Positions 1-9,358 of a stretch of 23,110 nt of DNA are shown here, one piece after another. The DNA is from Streptomyces sp. MMG1533 (GTDB lineage Bacteria; Actinomycetota; Actinomycetes; Streptomycetales; Streptomycetaceae): assembly GCF_001279775.1 (NCBI RefSeq), contig NZ_LGDG01000011.1, positions 1-23,110 on the forward strand, given 5' to 3'. The position numbers were made by a program, and so were the translations under genes. The stretch's first letter is position 1, and the number at the start of each line of letters is the position of its first letter. The notes below the pieces were generated by a model. That model worked only from the letters and a program-made list of their open reading frames with translations, searched no databases and was not told the DNA's origin.

Positions 1-1481
<1,481 letters not shown>

Positions 1482-1503
1482 CGACCGGCAGAGCACGGCC
1501 GAA

Positions 1504-1539
1504 CCCCGGGCGGGCCGGTTTCCCCCGCCCCGCCCGGGG
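1504..1539 (+). terminator. GC-only intercistronic hairpin between treS and pep2
   Basis: Perfect 11-bp inverted repeat CCCCGGGCGGG (1504-1514) / CCCGCCCGGGG (1529-1539) with a 14-base loop, lying 22 bases past the treS stop and about 46 bases before the pep2 start. There is no U-tract, so it could be a weak terminator or attenuator, an mRNA-stability element, or simply structure. Confidence 0.5.
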
Positions 1540-1585
1540 CACGCATCAGTAACACCCCGACCACCCGGGGAAAGGACGCGACGCC

Positions 1586-2974
1586 ATGTCGGAAGCCGTC
1601 ACCCGTACCGCCACGACAAGTCCCGGCCTCCTTGCGTCGCTGGACCCACTGCTGCGGGAGTGGCTGCCGCGGCAGCGCTGGTTCGCGGGCAAGGGGCGCC
1701 CGGTCACCGGGTTCTCCCTGGTGGCGGCCACCGAGCTGCTGCCACTGACAGCGAAGCAGGGCCTGTACCACCTGCTGGTACGCGCCCACCAGCCGCTCAC
1801 CCTGGGCAGTCCGCCGCATCCCGGTGACTGCTACCAGCTCCTCATAGGCGTGCGCGAGGCGCTGCCCCCCCGGCTGGCGCCCGCGCTGATCGGACACGTC
1901 GAAGAGGGCCCCCTCGCCGGGTACACGGCGTACGAGGCCCTGTACGACCCCCGGCCCGCCGAACTGCTCCTGGAGGCCCTGCGCACCCAGGCCCGCATCG
2001 GCGGGCTGCGCTTCGAACGGGACCCGCAGCAGGAGATACGGAACGGGCTCGTGCCCCGTGTGATGACCGCCGAGCAGTCCAACTCGTCGATCGTCTATGG
2101 AGATACGTTCATTCTGAAGCTGTTGCGCCGGATCGTGCCCGGCACCAATCCCGACCTGGAGCTGCCGCTGGCCCTCGCCCGGGAGGGCTGCCCCCGGGTG
2201 CCCGCGCCGACGGGATGGCTGCGGGCGGAGCTGGCCGGTGAGCCGTACGTCCTCGGCGTCCTCCAGCCGTTCGTGCAGGGAGCTTCCGACGGCTGGGAAC
2301 TCGCCCTGCGGGAGCTGGCCAAGGGCGAGGACTTCGGCGCGGAGGCGCGGTCGCTCGGGCGGGCCACCGCCGAGGTGCACACCGCGCTCGCCCGGGCGCT
2401 GCCCACCGTCACCCTCGGCCACGGCCAGCTCCAGCCGCTGGTCGACGGCATGATCGAGCGCCTGGAGGCGGCCGTGCAGGCGGTGCCGGCGCTACGGCCG
2501 TACGCGCCCGGTCTGCAGTCCGCGTTCACCGCGCTGGCCGACCTGGCCGCGGAGGGCCGTACCTGGACCGCGCAGCGCATCCACGGCGACCTGCACCTCG
2601 GCCAGTGCCTGCGCTCGCCCGCCGGGCAGTGGTCGCTGATCGACTTCGAGGGCGAGCCGTCGAAACCGCTCGCCGAACGCCGGATGCCGCAGCCACCGGC
2701 CCGGGACATCGCGGGAATGCTCCGCTCCTTCGACTACGCGGCCCACTCCACCGACCTGCCGGTGCCCGGCTGGGCCCATGCCTGCCGGGCGGCGTACTGC
2801 TCCGGGTACGCGGAGGTCAGCGGTGTCGATCCGCGCACCGACCCGGTGCTGCTGCGCGCCTACGAGACGGACAAGGCGATCTACGAGGTCGTCTACGAGG
2901 CCCGCCACCGCCCCGACTGGCTTCCCGTGCCGATGGCCGCCATCGAGGGCTACGTCACATCCGACCTGATCTGA
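1586..2974 (+). CDS. pep2: Maltokinase (maltose 1-kinase)
   Basis: ATP-dependent kinase that converts maltose to alpha-maltose-1-phosphate, the donor used by GlgE for alpha-1,4-glucan synthesis. It is cytosolic, and in mycobacteria it associates with TreS. 462 aa, the usual family length of about 450-460. The N-terminal cap region includes [12 protein letters not shown] (about residues 29-40). The aminoglycoside-phosphotransferase-like catalytic core shows [10 protein letters not shown] with catalytic Asp335 and LIDFEGEP with Mg-binding Asp353, followed by [16 protein letters not shown] 1586 is preceded by GGGGAAAGGAC at 1567-1577. It sits 104 bases behind treS and 32 bases ahead of glgB in the same direction, so the three genes probably form an operon, although the hairpin at 1504-1539 could separate it from treS. 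Also called mak. Confidence 0.95.
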   Translation: MSEAVTRTATTSPGLLASLDPLLREWLPRQRWFAGKGRPVTGFSLVAATELLPLTAKQGLYHLLVRAHQPLTLGSPPHPGDCYQLLIGVREALPPRLAPALIGHVEEGPLAGYTAYEALYDPRPAELLLEALRTQARIGGLRFERDPQQEIRNGLVPRVMTAEQSNSSIVYGDTFILKLLRRIVPGTNPDLELPLALAREGCPRVPAPTGWLRAELAGEPYVLGVLQPFVQGASDGWELALRELAKGEDFGAEARSLGRATAEVHTALARALPTVTLGHGQLQPLVDGMIERLEAAVQAVPALRPYAPGLQSAFTALADLAAEGRTWTAQRIHGDLHLGQCLRSPAGQWSLIDFEGEPSKPLAERRMPQPPARDIAGMLRSFDYAAHSTDLPVPGWAHACRAAYCSGYAEVSGVDPRTDPVLLRAYETDKAIYEVVYEARHRPDWLPVPMAAIEGYVTSDLI

Positions 2975-3006
2975 CCGACCAGACTTTCGCCGAGGAGGCT
3001 CCGCCA

Positions 3007-5469
3007 GTGACCCCCCGCACTCCGTCCAGCGGTTCGGATCCCAAGAAGACGGCCGAGGAGAAGACGGCCAAGAAGGCCAAGAAGGCCGCCGAGAGCGTGA
3101 AGAAGGCCGCGACGAAGACGACGGCGGCGAAGAAGACGGCCCCGACCGCCAGGAAGGCCACCACGAAAAAGACCGGCACGAAAAAGGTCCCCGCGCAGAA
3201 GACCACAGCGCAGAAGGCCACGACGAAGACGGCCATCGCGAAGAAGGTCACCGCGCCGAACCCCGTTCCGCCGCCGCAGTCACCCGTGGCACCCGTAGCC
3301 GTCTCCCCCGCCGTGGACGCCGGCGACCGCGAGCGTCTGCTCGCCGGCACCCACCACGCCCCGCACGCCGTGCTCGGCGCCCACCCGGTGCCCGGCGGGA
3401 TCGCCTTCCGCGCCTTCCGGCCGTACGCGCTGTCCGTCACGGTCGTCGCCGGGGAGCTGCGGGCGGAACTGCACGACGACGGGGACGGCTTCTTCTCGGG
3501 ACTGCTGCCGCTGCCGGAGGTCCCGGCGTACCGGCTCCTCGTGGCGTACGACGGGACGGTCCAGGACACCGAGGACGCGTACCGCTTCCTGCCCGCGCTG
3601 GGCGACCTCGACCTGCACCTGATCGGCGAGGGCCGGCACGAGCAGCTGTGGACGGCGCTGGGTGCCGAGCCGATGACCCACCAGGGCGTGCCCGGCACCC
3701 GCTTCACGGTGTGGGCGCCCAACGCGCGGGGCGTGCGCGTGGCCGGCACCTTCAACTTCTGGGACGCGACGGCGTATCCGATGCGCTCGCTCGGCGGCTC
3801 CGGCGTCTGGGAGCTGTTCGTGCCCGGCATCGACGAGGGCGAGCTGTACAAGTTCGAGCTCACCCGGCCGGACGGTTCGAGGACCATGCGCGCCGACCCG
3901 CTGGCCCGCCGTACGGAGGTCCCGCCCGCCACCTCCTCCGTCGTGCACGCCTCGCACCACGAGTGGCAGGACGAGGAGTGGCTGGCCAGGCGCGCGGACT
4001 CGTCCGCGCACGAGGCACCGTTCTCGGTGTACGAGGTCCATCTCCCGTCCTGGCGCCCTGGTCTGACGTATCGTCAACTCGCCGAGCAGCTACCGGCCTA
4101 CGTCAAGGACCTGGGCTTCACCCACGTCGAGCTGATGCCGGTCGCCGAGCATCCCTTCGGCGGCTCCTGGGGCTACCAGGTCACCGGCTTCTACGCCCCC
4201 ACCGCCCGCCTGGGCACCCCCGACGACTTCAAGTACCTGGTCGACGCCCTGCACCGGGCCGGGATCGGCGTCCTCATGGACTGGGTGCCGGCGCACTTCC
4301 CGCGCGACGACTGGGCGCTGGCCGAGTTCGACGGCCGTCCCCTCTACGAGCACGAGGACCCGCTGCGGTCCGCCCACCCCGACTGGGGCACCCTGGAGTT
4401 CGACTACGGCCGCCGCGAGGTGCGCAACTTCCTGGTGGCGAACGCCGTGTACTGGTGCGAGGAGTTCCACATCGACGGCCTGCGCGTGGACGCCGTCGCC
4501 TCGATGCTCTACCTCGACTACTCGCGCGAGCCGGGCCAGTGGACGCCCAACGAGCACGGCGGCCGGGAGAACCTGGACGCGGTGGCCTTCCTCCAGGAGA
4601 TGAACGCCACCGTCTACCGGCGTGTGCCGGGCGTCGTGACGATCGCCGAGGAGTCCACGGCCTGGGACGGCGTGACCCGCCCCACGGACAGCGGCGGCCT
4701 CGGGTTCGGGCTGAAGTGGAACATGGGCTGGATGCACGACTCGCTGGACTACGTGAGCCACGAGCCGGTGCACCGCAAGTACCACCACGGCGAGATGACC
4801 TTCTCCATGGTCTACGCCTACAGCGAGAACTACGTCCTCCCGATCTCCCACGACGAGGTGGTCCACGGCAAGCGGTCCCTGGTCTCGAAGATGCCGGGCG
4901 ACTGGTGGCAGCAGCGCGCCAACCACCGCGCGTATCTCGGGTTCATGTGGGCCCACCCAGGCAAACAACTCCTCTTCATGGGGCAGGAGTTCGCGCAGGG
5001 CGCCGAGTGGTCCGAGGCCCACGGCCCCGACTGGTGGCTCCTGGACCCGGCGTACGGGGCGGAGCCGGACCACCGGGGGGTGCGGGACCTGGTACGGGAC
5101 CTCAACATCGTCTACCACCACACCCCGGCGCTGTGGCAGCGCGACACGGACCCGTCAGGCTTCCAATGGGTGGTCGGCGACGCTGCCGAGGACAACGTCT
5201 TCGCCTTCCTGCGTTACGACGCGGAGGGCACCCCGTTGCTCGCGGTCTCCAACTTCGCCCCGGTGGTCCGCCACGACTACCGCCTCGGCGTCCCGGACGA
5301 GGTCCCGGCCTGGCACGAGGCCCTCAACACGGACGCGGCGAAGTACGGCGGCAGCGACGTCACCAACCCGGACGTCATCAAGCCGGAGCCACAGCCGTGG
5401 CACGGCCGCGCGGCAAGCGTCCACCTGACCCTGCCGCCCCTCTCGACGGTGTGGCTGCGCCCTGCCTAG
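3007..5469 (+). CDS. glgB: 1,4-alpha-glucan branching enzyme with Lys/Ala/Thr-rich N-terminal extension
   Basis: GH13 enzyme that introduces alpha-1,6 branches into the linear glucan made by the GlgE route. Start GTG 3007, chosen because GAGGAGG (2992-2998) lies 8 bases upstream and 32 bases after the pep2 stop; the frame stays open further upstream but only as a shadow of pep2. 820 aa, longer than the roughly 730 aa typical of actinobacterial GlgB. The excess is residues 1 to about 80, with some 22 lysines plus Ala and Thr, followed by a Pro/Val linker (about 83-100). Then come an N1 beta-sandwich (about 115-190), a CBM48 domain (around [10 protein letters not shown]), and the catalytic barrel with nucleophile Asp495 ([10 protein letters not shown]), acid/base Glu548 (TIAEEST) and Asp616 ([10 protein letters not shown]), ending in the C-terminal beta domain. 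The enzyme call is secure; the function of the basic tail is unknown. Confidence 0.96.
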   Translation: MTPRTPSSGSDPKKTAEEKTAKKAKKAAESVKKAATKTTAAKKTAPTARKATTKKTGTKKVPAQKTTAQKATTKTAIAKKVTAPNPVPPPQSPVAPVAVSPAVDAGDRERLLAGTHHAPHAVLGAHPVPGGIAFRAFRPYALSVTVVAGELRAELHDDGDGFFSGLLPLPEVPAYRLLVAYDGTVQDTEDAYRFLPALGDLDLHLIGEGRHEQLWTALGAEPMTHQGVPGTRFTVWAPNARGVRVAGTFNFWDATAYPMRSLGGSGVWELFVPGIDEGELYKFELTRPDGSRTMRADPLARRTEVPPATSSVVHASHHEWQDEEWLARRADSSAHEAPFSVYEVHLPSWRPGLTYRQLAEQLPAYVKDLGFTHVELMPVAEHPFGGSWGYQVTGFYAPTARLGTPDDFKYLVDALHRAGIGVLMDWVPAHFPRDDWALAEFDGRPLYEHEDPLRSAHPDWGTLEFDYGRREVRNFLVANAVYWCEEFHIDGLRVDAVASMLYLDYSREPGQWTPNEHGGRENLDAVAFLQEMNATVYRRVPGVVTIAEESTAWDGVTRPTDSGGLGFGLKWNMGWMHDSLDYVSHEPVHRKYHHGEMTFSMVYAYSENYVLPISHDEVVHGKRSLVSKMPGDWWQQRANHRAYLGFMWAHPGKQLLFMGQEFAQGAEWSEAHGPDWWLLDPAYGAEPDHRGVRDLVRDLNIVYHHTPALWQRDTDPSGFQWVVGDAAEDNVFAFLRYDAEGTPLLAVSNFAPVVRHDYRLGVPDEVPAWHEALNTDAAKYGGSDVTNPDVIKPEPQPWHGRAASVHLTLPPLSTVWLRPA

Positions 5470-5509
5470 TCCACTCGCCGTACCACCGAGCTTCTTCCGG
5501 CCTGGACGT

Positions 5510-5564
5510 CGGCAGGGCCCCTCGTGTTCGGTTCACAACCCCGAGCTGCCGAGAGGCCCTGCCG
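5510..5564. repeat. 55-bp imperfect palindrome downstream of glgB, probable terminator or repeat element
   Basis: Arms CGGCAGGGCCCCTCG (5510-5524) and CGAGAGGCCCTGCCG (5550-5564) are complementary over 15 bases with one mismatch, around a 25-base loop. It lies 40 bases after the glgB stop and ahead of the convergent small secreted gene, so a shared transcription terminator is the simplest reading. The long arms and GGCAGGGCC ends also resemble the termini of small mobile or REP-like elements, but no transposase remnant is recognisable. Confidence 0.5.
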
Positions 5565-5642
5565 TTGTGCGCTGATCACCGCGGGGTCACCCGATCGGGA
5601 CTCCCGCTCGGCGCACGTCTCTCAAGACCGGTACGACAACGG

Positions 5643-5939
5643 TCACGGCCTGCCGCACGCGACCCTGATCTCGGCGACCCACCATGTTCCGTCGGGGTTA
5701 CCGACGATGGTGGTCTGGTTGTAGTCGGTGTAGACACCGTTGGTGCTGGTGCACGCCTCGTGCGCGTTACTCTCCGCTATGGCCTTCGCGTCAGCCGGCG
5801 TCGGTCCGTCACCTTGCACAGTAAAGCTCGAGTCAGCTGCACTGGCGGCTCCGGCCGTGCCCAGCAGCGCCCCCACGGACAGCCCGCCCGCAACCAGTAC
5901 CGCCGCGGCCCTGCGCTTCGCCACCTTCATACGACGCAC
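5643..5939 (-). CDS. Small secreted two-cysteine protein, function unknown
   Basis: 98 aa. A classic Sec signal peptide occupies residues 1-34: basic MRRMKVAKRR, then a hydrophobic Ala/Val/Leu/Gly core, and a cleavage site of AASA before ADSS. The mature part is only about 64 aa, hydrophilic, with two cysteines (in EACTST and VACGRP near the very end) that could form one disulfide, plus the stretches YTDYNQTT and DGTWWVAEI. Start GTG 5939 is preferred because GGGAGGT (5952-5946) lies 6 bases upstream; ATG 5930 (MKVAKRR) is the alternative but is 15 bases from that site. It is convergent with glgB and 224 bases downstream of helR in the same direction, so it probably has its own promoter. I do not recognise the family. 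Confidence 0.8.
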   Translation of the reverse strand: MRRMKVAKRRAAAVLVAGGLSVGALLGTAGAASAADSSFTVQGDGPTPADAKAIAESNAHEACTSTNGVYTDYNQTTIVGNPDGTWWVAEIRVACGRP

Positions 5940-6163
5940 GTCTCTACCTCCCGTTTCAGCCCGAGCAAGAGCTCGAATCGATCTTCGCGGTCGGCTGAAT
6001 CCTCTCGGGGCGGGGACCGTCCGGTCGTCGTGCGTCTGTAGACAATCCGGCTACTGAGAGCGCCGTACGCCGACGACCGCAAGGACGAGAACAGGCGTTC
6101 CCCGCGGGTTCGTCAGGTACCGCCGGCCGGGCCGCCCGGAGACGCCCTTGGCCCCTCCCCCGC
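5940..6163. other. Intergenic region between helR stop and small secreted gene
   Basis: 224 bases with no gene on either strand that I can support. It must hold the leader and promoter of the small secreted gene. A short inverted repeat CGAGC-aaga-GCTCG (5961-5974) lies about 20 bases upstream of its start, in what would be its 5' leader. No convincing -35/-10 pair and no strong helR terminator were found. Confidence 0.5.
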
Positions 6164-8422
6164 TCAGCGGCAGCTCCCCAGGGCCGTGGGCAACGCCCCG
6201 GTGTGCAGCACCCCCAGCCGCTGAGTGGCCCGAGTCAGCGCCACGTACAGATCACTCGTGCCGTACCGCCCCGGCTCGACCACCAGCACCGAGTCGAACT
6301 CCAGCCCCTTCGCCTGACGCGGATCGAGCAGCACGACCCTGTGGGTCAGATCGGGTTCGGCCCCCGCCGTCACCCCGTCCAACCGAGCCGCCAGCCTCCG
6401 GTGCAGCTCACGCGGTGCGATCACCGCGAGCCGTCCCTCGACCGGGGTCAGCTCCTCCACCGCCTTGGCCACCGCACCCGGCAGATCATCCGTGGCGCGG
6501 ATCCAGGGCCGTACCCCGGTCGACCGCACCGAACTCGGCGGTTCGAAGTCCGGGTTCTCCGCCCGCACCACGGCCGCCGCGAGCTCCATGATCTCGGCGG
6601 GCGTACGGTAGTTGACGCCCAGGCGCGCGTGCTCCCAGCGGTCCTCGACGTACGGCTGCAGGATCCCCGACCACGAGCCGACGCCCGCCGGCTCCGCGGT
6701 CTGCGCCGGGTCGCCGACCAGGGTCATCGAGCGGGTCGGGCTGCGCCGCATGAGCAGCCGCCAGGCCATCGGCGACAGTTCCTGCGCCTCGTCGACGATG
6801 ATGTGCCCGAACGCCCAGGTGCGGTCGGCCGCCGCACGCTCGGCGGCGCTGCGGTGGTCGTCCTGCTCGTGGCGTTCGGCGAAGCGCTCGGCGTCGATGA
6901 TGTCGTGCGCGGACAGGACCTCCGAGTCCTCCTCGTCCTTGTCGTCGAACTCGTAGGTGCGCGAGGCGTACGACACGTCGAGGACGCCCTGCGCATAAGC
7001 CACCTGGTTCTCCCGCTCCCGCTCCGCGCGCGCCCGCGCCACCCGGTCGTCCTCGCCGAGGAGCTCCGCCGCCTCGTCGAGCAGCGGTACGTCCGCCACG
7101 GTCCACGCCCGCGTCACCGGGCGGCGGATGGCCGCGGCGTCCTCGTCACCGACGTATCCCTCGGGCGCCGCCAGGAAGTCCGCGACCAGGCGCTGCGGGG
7201 TCACCCTCGGCCACAGCTGGTCGATCGCCGACCAGACTTCGGGGTTCTCGGCGAGTTCGTCGCGGATCTGGGTGATGTCGCTCGGGTCCAGCAGGTTGGA
7301 GCCGTCGTAGGGGTCCGTTCCGATGCGCTCGGCGACCATGTCCGTGAGTGTGTTGAGGATGTGGCCCTCGAAGTGCTCACGCGCCGCGTTGTGCTGGAGT
7401 CCGGCGGCTCGGGTGCGCTCGCGGGCCATGTTGACCAGGTCGTCGTCCAGCATCAGGATCTCGCGGTCGTGCTCGATCGCGATCACCGGATCGGGCAGCG
7501 CCTGGCGGTCGCGTACGACGGCGGCGAGGACGTCCGCCATGTCGGCGCGGCCCTTCACCGCGGCCGCCTCGCGGGTGTCGGTCGCCGTCGCCTTCACGCC
7601 GGGGAACAGTTCCCCGACCGTCGCGAGGAGCACACCCGTCTCGCCCAGGGAGGGCAGGACCTCGCCGATGTAGCCGAGGAAGGCAGGGTTGGGGCCGACG
7701 ATGAGGACGGCCCGCTTGGCGAGCAACTCCCGGTGTTCGTAGAGGAGATACGCGGCCCGGTGCAGGGCGACCGCCGTCTTGCCGGTGCCGGGGCCGCCCT
7801 CCACCACCAGCACCCCTCGGTGGGGCGCGCGGATGATCTCGTCCTGCTCGGCCTGGATGGTCTGCACGATGTCGCCCATCCGGCCGGTGCGCGCGGAGTT
7901 GAGCGCGGCCAGCAGCACGGCGTCGCCGCTCGGGTCCTCGTGGCCGGTGCGGGTGGCGTCGCCGAGGTCGAGGATCTCGTCGTGCAGGGCGGCGACCCGG
8001 CGGCCGTCGGTGCTGATGTGCCGGCGTCGGCGCAGACCCATCGGGGTGTGGCCGGTGGCCAGGTAGAAGGGTCGGGCGACGTCCGCCCGCCAGTCGATCA
8101 GGACCGGCGTGCGCTCGGCGTCGTCGGTGCGCAGGCCGATCCGGCCGATGTGGTGGCTGATGCCCGAGGTGAGGTCGATCCGGCCGAAGCAGAGCGAACC
8201 GTCGACCGCGTTCAGCGCGGCCAGCAGCCCCGATCGCTCGGCGACCAGGATGTCCCGTTCGAGTCGGGCCTGCATGGGCGTGTTGCCCTGGGCGAGCGCG
8301 TCCGTGACGGAGCCCTCGGTGTGGCCGCGCAGGGCGTCGACGCGCGCGTACAGCCCGTCGATGAATTGCTGTTCCTGCCGCAATTCAGTGTCTTCACTGT
8401 CTTGAAAACCGGTGTTTGACAA
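6164..8422 (-). CDS. helR: HelR-type RNA polymerase-recycling motor ATPase (HelD/UvrD superfamily 1)
   Basis: 752 aa, matching the length of the actinobacterial HelR group. Members bind RNA polymerase, release stalled polymerase from nucleic acid, and in studied species displace rifamycins and give rifampicin tolerance. Visible features in order: an N-terminal helical arm (about 1-60, Glu/Gln/Leu rich) expected to enter the polymerase secondary channel; EGGPGTGKTAVAL (Walker A, 209-216); an inserted Asp/Glu-rich clamp region (about 300-530); HIIVDEAQEL (Walker B, 541-547); GDPAQT (570-575); GVNYRTPAEI (from 602); and VALTRATQRL near the C-terminus. The start is TTG 8422 with GGGAGCGGAA just upstream; no better ATG/GTG is available. 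The gene stands alone behind a terminator and an AT-rich leader. I did not see a clear copy of the rifamycin-associated element. HelD is the alternative name; the superfamily call is secure. Confidence 0.88.
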   Translation of the reverse strand: MSNTGFQDSEDTELRQEQQFIDGLYARVDALRGHTEGSVTDALAQGNTPMQARLERDILVAERSGLLAALNAVDGSLCFGRIDLTSGISHHIGRIGLRTDDAERTPVLIDWRADVARPFYLATGHTPMGLRRRRHISTDGRRVAALHDEILDLGDATRTGHEDPSGDAVLLAALNSARTGRMGDIVQTIQAEQDEIIRAPHRGVLVVEGGPGTGKTAVALHRAAYLLYEHRELLAKRAVLIVGPNPAFLGYIGEVLPSLGETGVLLATVGELFPGVKATATDTREAAAVKGRADMADVLAAVVRDRQALPDPVIAIEHDREILMLDDDLVNMARERTRAAGLQHNAAREHFEGHILNTLTDMVAERIGTDPYDGSNLLDPSDITQIRDELAENPEVWSAIDQLWPRVTPQRLVADFLAAPEGYVGDEDAAAIRRPVTRAWTVADVPLLDEAAELLGEDDRVARARAERERENQVAYAQGVLDVSYASRTYEFDDKDEEDSEVLSAHDIIDAERFAERHEQDDHRSAAERAAADRTWAFGHIIVDEAQELSPMAWRLLMRRSPTRSMTLVGDPAQTAEPAGVGSWSGILQPYVEDRWEHARLGVNYRTPAEIMELAAAVVRAENPDFEPPSSVRSTGVRPWIRATDDLPGAVAKAVEELTPVEGRLAVIAPRELHRRLAARLDGVTAGAEPDLTHRVVLLDPRQAKGLEFDSVLVVEPGRYGTSDLYVALTRATQRLGVLHTGALPTALGSCR

Positions 8423-8445
8423 TTCCGCTCCCGCCCGGATATACT
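8416..8445 (+). promoter_or_regulatory. Near-consensus housekeeping (HrdB-type) promoter reading rightwards
   Basis: TTGACA (8416-8421), 18-base spacer, TATACT (8440-8445). The -35 is a perfect match and the -10 matches five of six positions, which is striking in DNA this GC rich. The -35 overlaps the first codons of helR, which runs the other way. No + strand gene follows; the only downstream element is the terminator at 8509-8544, so the predicted transcript from about 8452 would be about 95 nt. Confidence 0.6.
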
Positions 8446-8497
8446 GTGCTCACTAAGCCTCTTTGCGACTCAATATCCTTGAAGTCGCGAACCATTA

Positions 8498-8527
8498 AAT
8501 ATACGCAAAGAAATCCCCCGAGCGCAA
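8498..8527 (-). promoter_or_regulatory. Possible helR promoter
   Basis: On the - strand TTGCGC (8527-8522), 18-base spacer, TATATT (8503-8498). The -10 is good and the -35 is weak. It lies within and next to the trx terminator and would give a leader of about 68 nt that contains the same complementary segments as the opposing RNA. Tentative. Confidence 0.35.
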
Positions 8528-8544
8528 TTGCTCGGGGGATTTCT
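8509..8544. terminator. Perfect bidirectional intrinsic terminator
   Basis: 15-bp perfect stem AGAAATCCCCCGAGC (8509-8523) / GCTCGGGGGATTTCT (8530-8544) with a 6-base loop GCAATT. A/T-rich stem ends give U-rich 3' ends on both strands, which is rare in Streptomyces. It follows the trx stop on the - strand and would also end the predicted + strand small RNA. Confidence 0.88.
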
Positions 8545-8572
8545 TCGTAGTACGGGGCTCGTAGTACGGGGC
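8545..8572. repeat. 14-bp tandem duplication after trx
   Basis: TCGTAGTACGGGGC occurs twice without interruption (8545-8558, 8559-8572), followed by a degenerate partial third copy (TCGTGGTGCCG). It is non-coding, lying between the trx stop (8587) and the terminator. Confidence 0.85.
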
Positions 8573-8586
8573 TCGTGGTGCCGAGC

Positions 8587-8919
8587 TCAGAGCACGTCGG
8601 ACAGCTCCTCCAGGAGCCGGCGCTTGGGCCGGGCCCCCACCATCGCCTTCACGGGCTCACCGCCCCGGAACACCATGAAGGTCGGCATCGACAGCACCTT
8701 GTACGCGTTGGTGGTCTCCGGGTTGGTGTCCACGTCCAGCTGGACCACCTTCAGCCGCCCGCCCTCCTCCTCGGCGAGGGCGCTGAGCACCGGCCCCATC
8801 TGCCGGCACGGCGGGCACCAGTCGGCGGTGAACTCCACCAGCACCGGCAGCTCCGCCCCGATCACCTCCGCCGCGAAGTCCGCGTCCGTCACCTCGGCCA
8901 CTCCCGCCGCCTTGATCAC
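8587..8919 (-). CDS. Thioredoxin-like protein with CPPC active site
   Basis: 110 aa, one thioredoxin fold. The active-site segment is TADWCPPCRQMGPVL, Cys35 and Cys38, with the cis-Pro loop in LSMPTFMVFRGGEPV. CPPC replaces the CGPC of classical thioredoxin; a Pro-Pro dipeptide is expected to alter the redox potential, so reductase, oxidase or trx-like oxidoreductase roles are all possible. GTG 8919 is chosen over the longer upstream frame because GGGGAGGAAC lies just before it and its GTG overlaps the merR TGA by the sequence GTGA. That indicates translational coupling with the upstream regulator. Cytosolic, with no signal peptide. It is followed by the strong terminator at 8509-8544. The overlap with merR suggests a redox- or thiol-stress-responsive pair. 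Confidence 0.92.
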   Translation of the reverse strand: MIKAAGVAEVTDADFAAEVIGAELPVLVEFTADWCPPCRQMGPVLSALAEEEGGRLKVVQLDVDTNPETTNAYKVLSMPTFMVFRGGEPVKAMVGARPKRRLLEELSDVL

Positions 8920-9344
8920 TTGAGGTTCCTCCCCAGTTCGCACACCGGTTCCGGACCCCCCGGAACCTCCGCCTCGGCCGCCAGCTCGTCGCGCGCCCGC
9001 TCCGCCTTCGCCAGCTGCGTCCCGACCTGCGCGCGCACGGCCTGCAACTCGCCGATCAGGTCGTCCAGCTCCGCCAGCTTGCGGCGGTAGACCTCGAGGG
9101 ACGCCGGGCACGAGTCGCCCTGTGGATGCCCGGCCCGCAGACACTCCACGAACGGCCGCGTCTCCTCCAGGTCGAACCCGAAGTCCTGCAGCGTCCTGAT
9201 CTGCCTCAGCAGCCTCAGGTCGTTCTCGTCGTACGTCCGGTATCCGTTGCCGCCCCGCCGCGCGGGCAGCAGCCCGCGCGACTCGTAGTAGCGCAGCGTC
9301 CGGGTCGTGGTCCCGGCCCGCGCGGCCAGCTCGCCGATTCGCAT
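8916..9344 (-). CDS. MerR-family transcriptional regulator with conserved cysteines
   Basis: 142 aa. The N-terminal winged HTH is MRIGELAARAGTTTRTLRYY followed by ESRGLLPARRGGNGYRTYDE; residues about 75-125 form the dimerisation coiled coil. Cysteines at 68 (VECLR), 79 (GDSCPAS) and 135 (PVCELG), with His73 between the first two, could sense thiol state or a metal. ATG 9344 is chosen because it starts exactly at the conserved MRIGELA motif; the open frame extends 11 codons upstream through the operator. There is no ribosome site before it, and the predicted promoter places the RNA 5' end at or next to the ATG, so a leaderless message is likely. The gene overlaps trx by GTGA and lies 29 bases downstream of lrp. 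The ligand is unknown. Confidence 0.9.
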   Translation of the reverse strand: MRIGELAARAGTTTRTLRYYESRGLLPARRGGNGYRTYDENDLRLLRQIRTLQDFGFDLEETRPFVECLRAGHPQGDSCPASLEVYRRKLAELDDLIGELQAVRAQVGTQLAKAERARDELAAEAEVPGGPEPVCELGRNLK

Positions 9345-9358
9345 GTGTACGAACGTAA

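Larger units (their letters stand above)
8452..8546 (+). ncRNA. Candidate small RNA, antisense to the helR leader
   Basis: Predicted from a strong promoter (8416-8445) and a perfect terminator hairpin (8509-8544) with no ORF between them. Internal complementarity suggests folding: CTTTGCG (8461-8467) with CGCAAAG (8504-8510), and alternatively GCGACT (8465-8470) with AGTCGC (8483-8488). The two helices share bases 8465-8467 and so partly exclude each other. If helR starts around 8490, the RNA would overlap its leader by about 40 nt. Coding potential is nil. Expression is inferred only. Confidence 0.45.

Noticed and set aside
2605..3006. N-terminal extension of GlgB back into pep2
   Set aside because: That stretch is the other frame of the maltokinase gene; a strong ribosome site precedes GTG 3007.
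5464..5640. Insertion-sequence remnant after glgB
   Set aside because: Only the inverted repeat is suggestive; none of the three + frames gives a recognisable transposase segment.
3648..6041. 797-aa + strand ORF overlapping glgB
   Set aside because: Arg/Pro/Ala-rich shadow translation of glgB in another frame, typical of high-GC DNA.
6203..8419. 738-aa + strand ORF antisense to helR
   Set aside because: Val/Arg/Asp-rich shadow with no ribosome site; helR on the - strand has clear helicase motifs.
8423..8545. Rifamycin-associated element upstream of helR
   Set aside because: I looked for the roughly 19-bp palindromic GGGGCTTGC-type motif and found no convincing copy on either strand.
8423..8545. 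Riboswitch or 6C-type actinobacterial RNA
   Set aside because: The C5/G5 runs belong to the terminator stem; no second C-rich loop or known riboswitch core is present.
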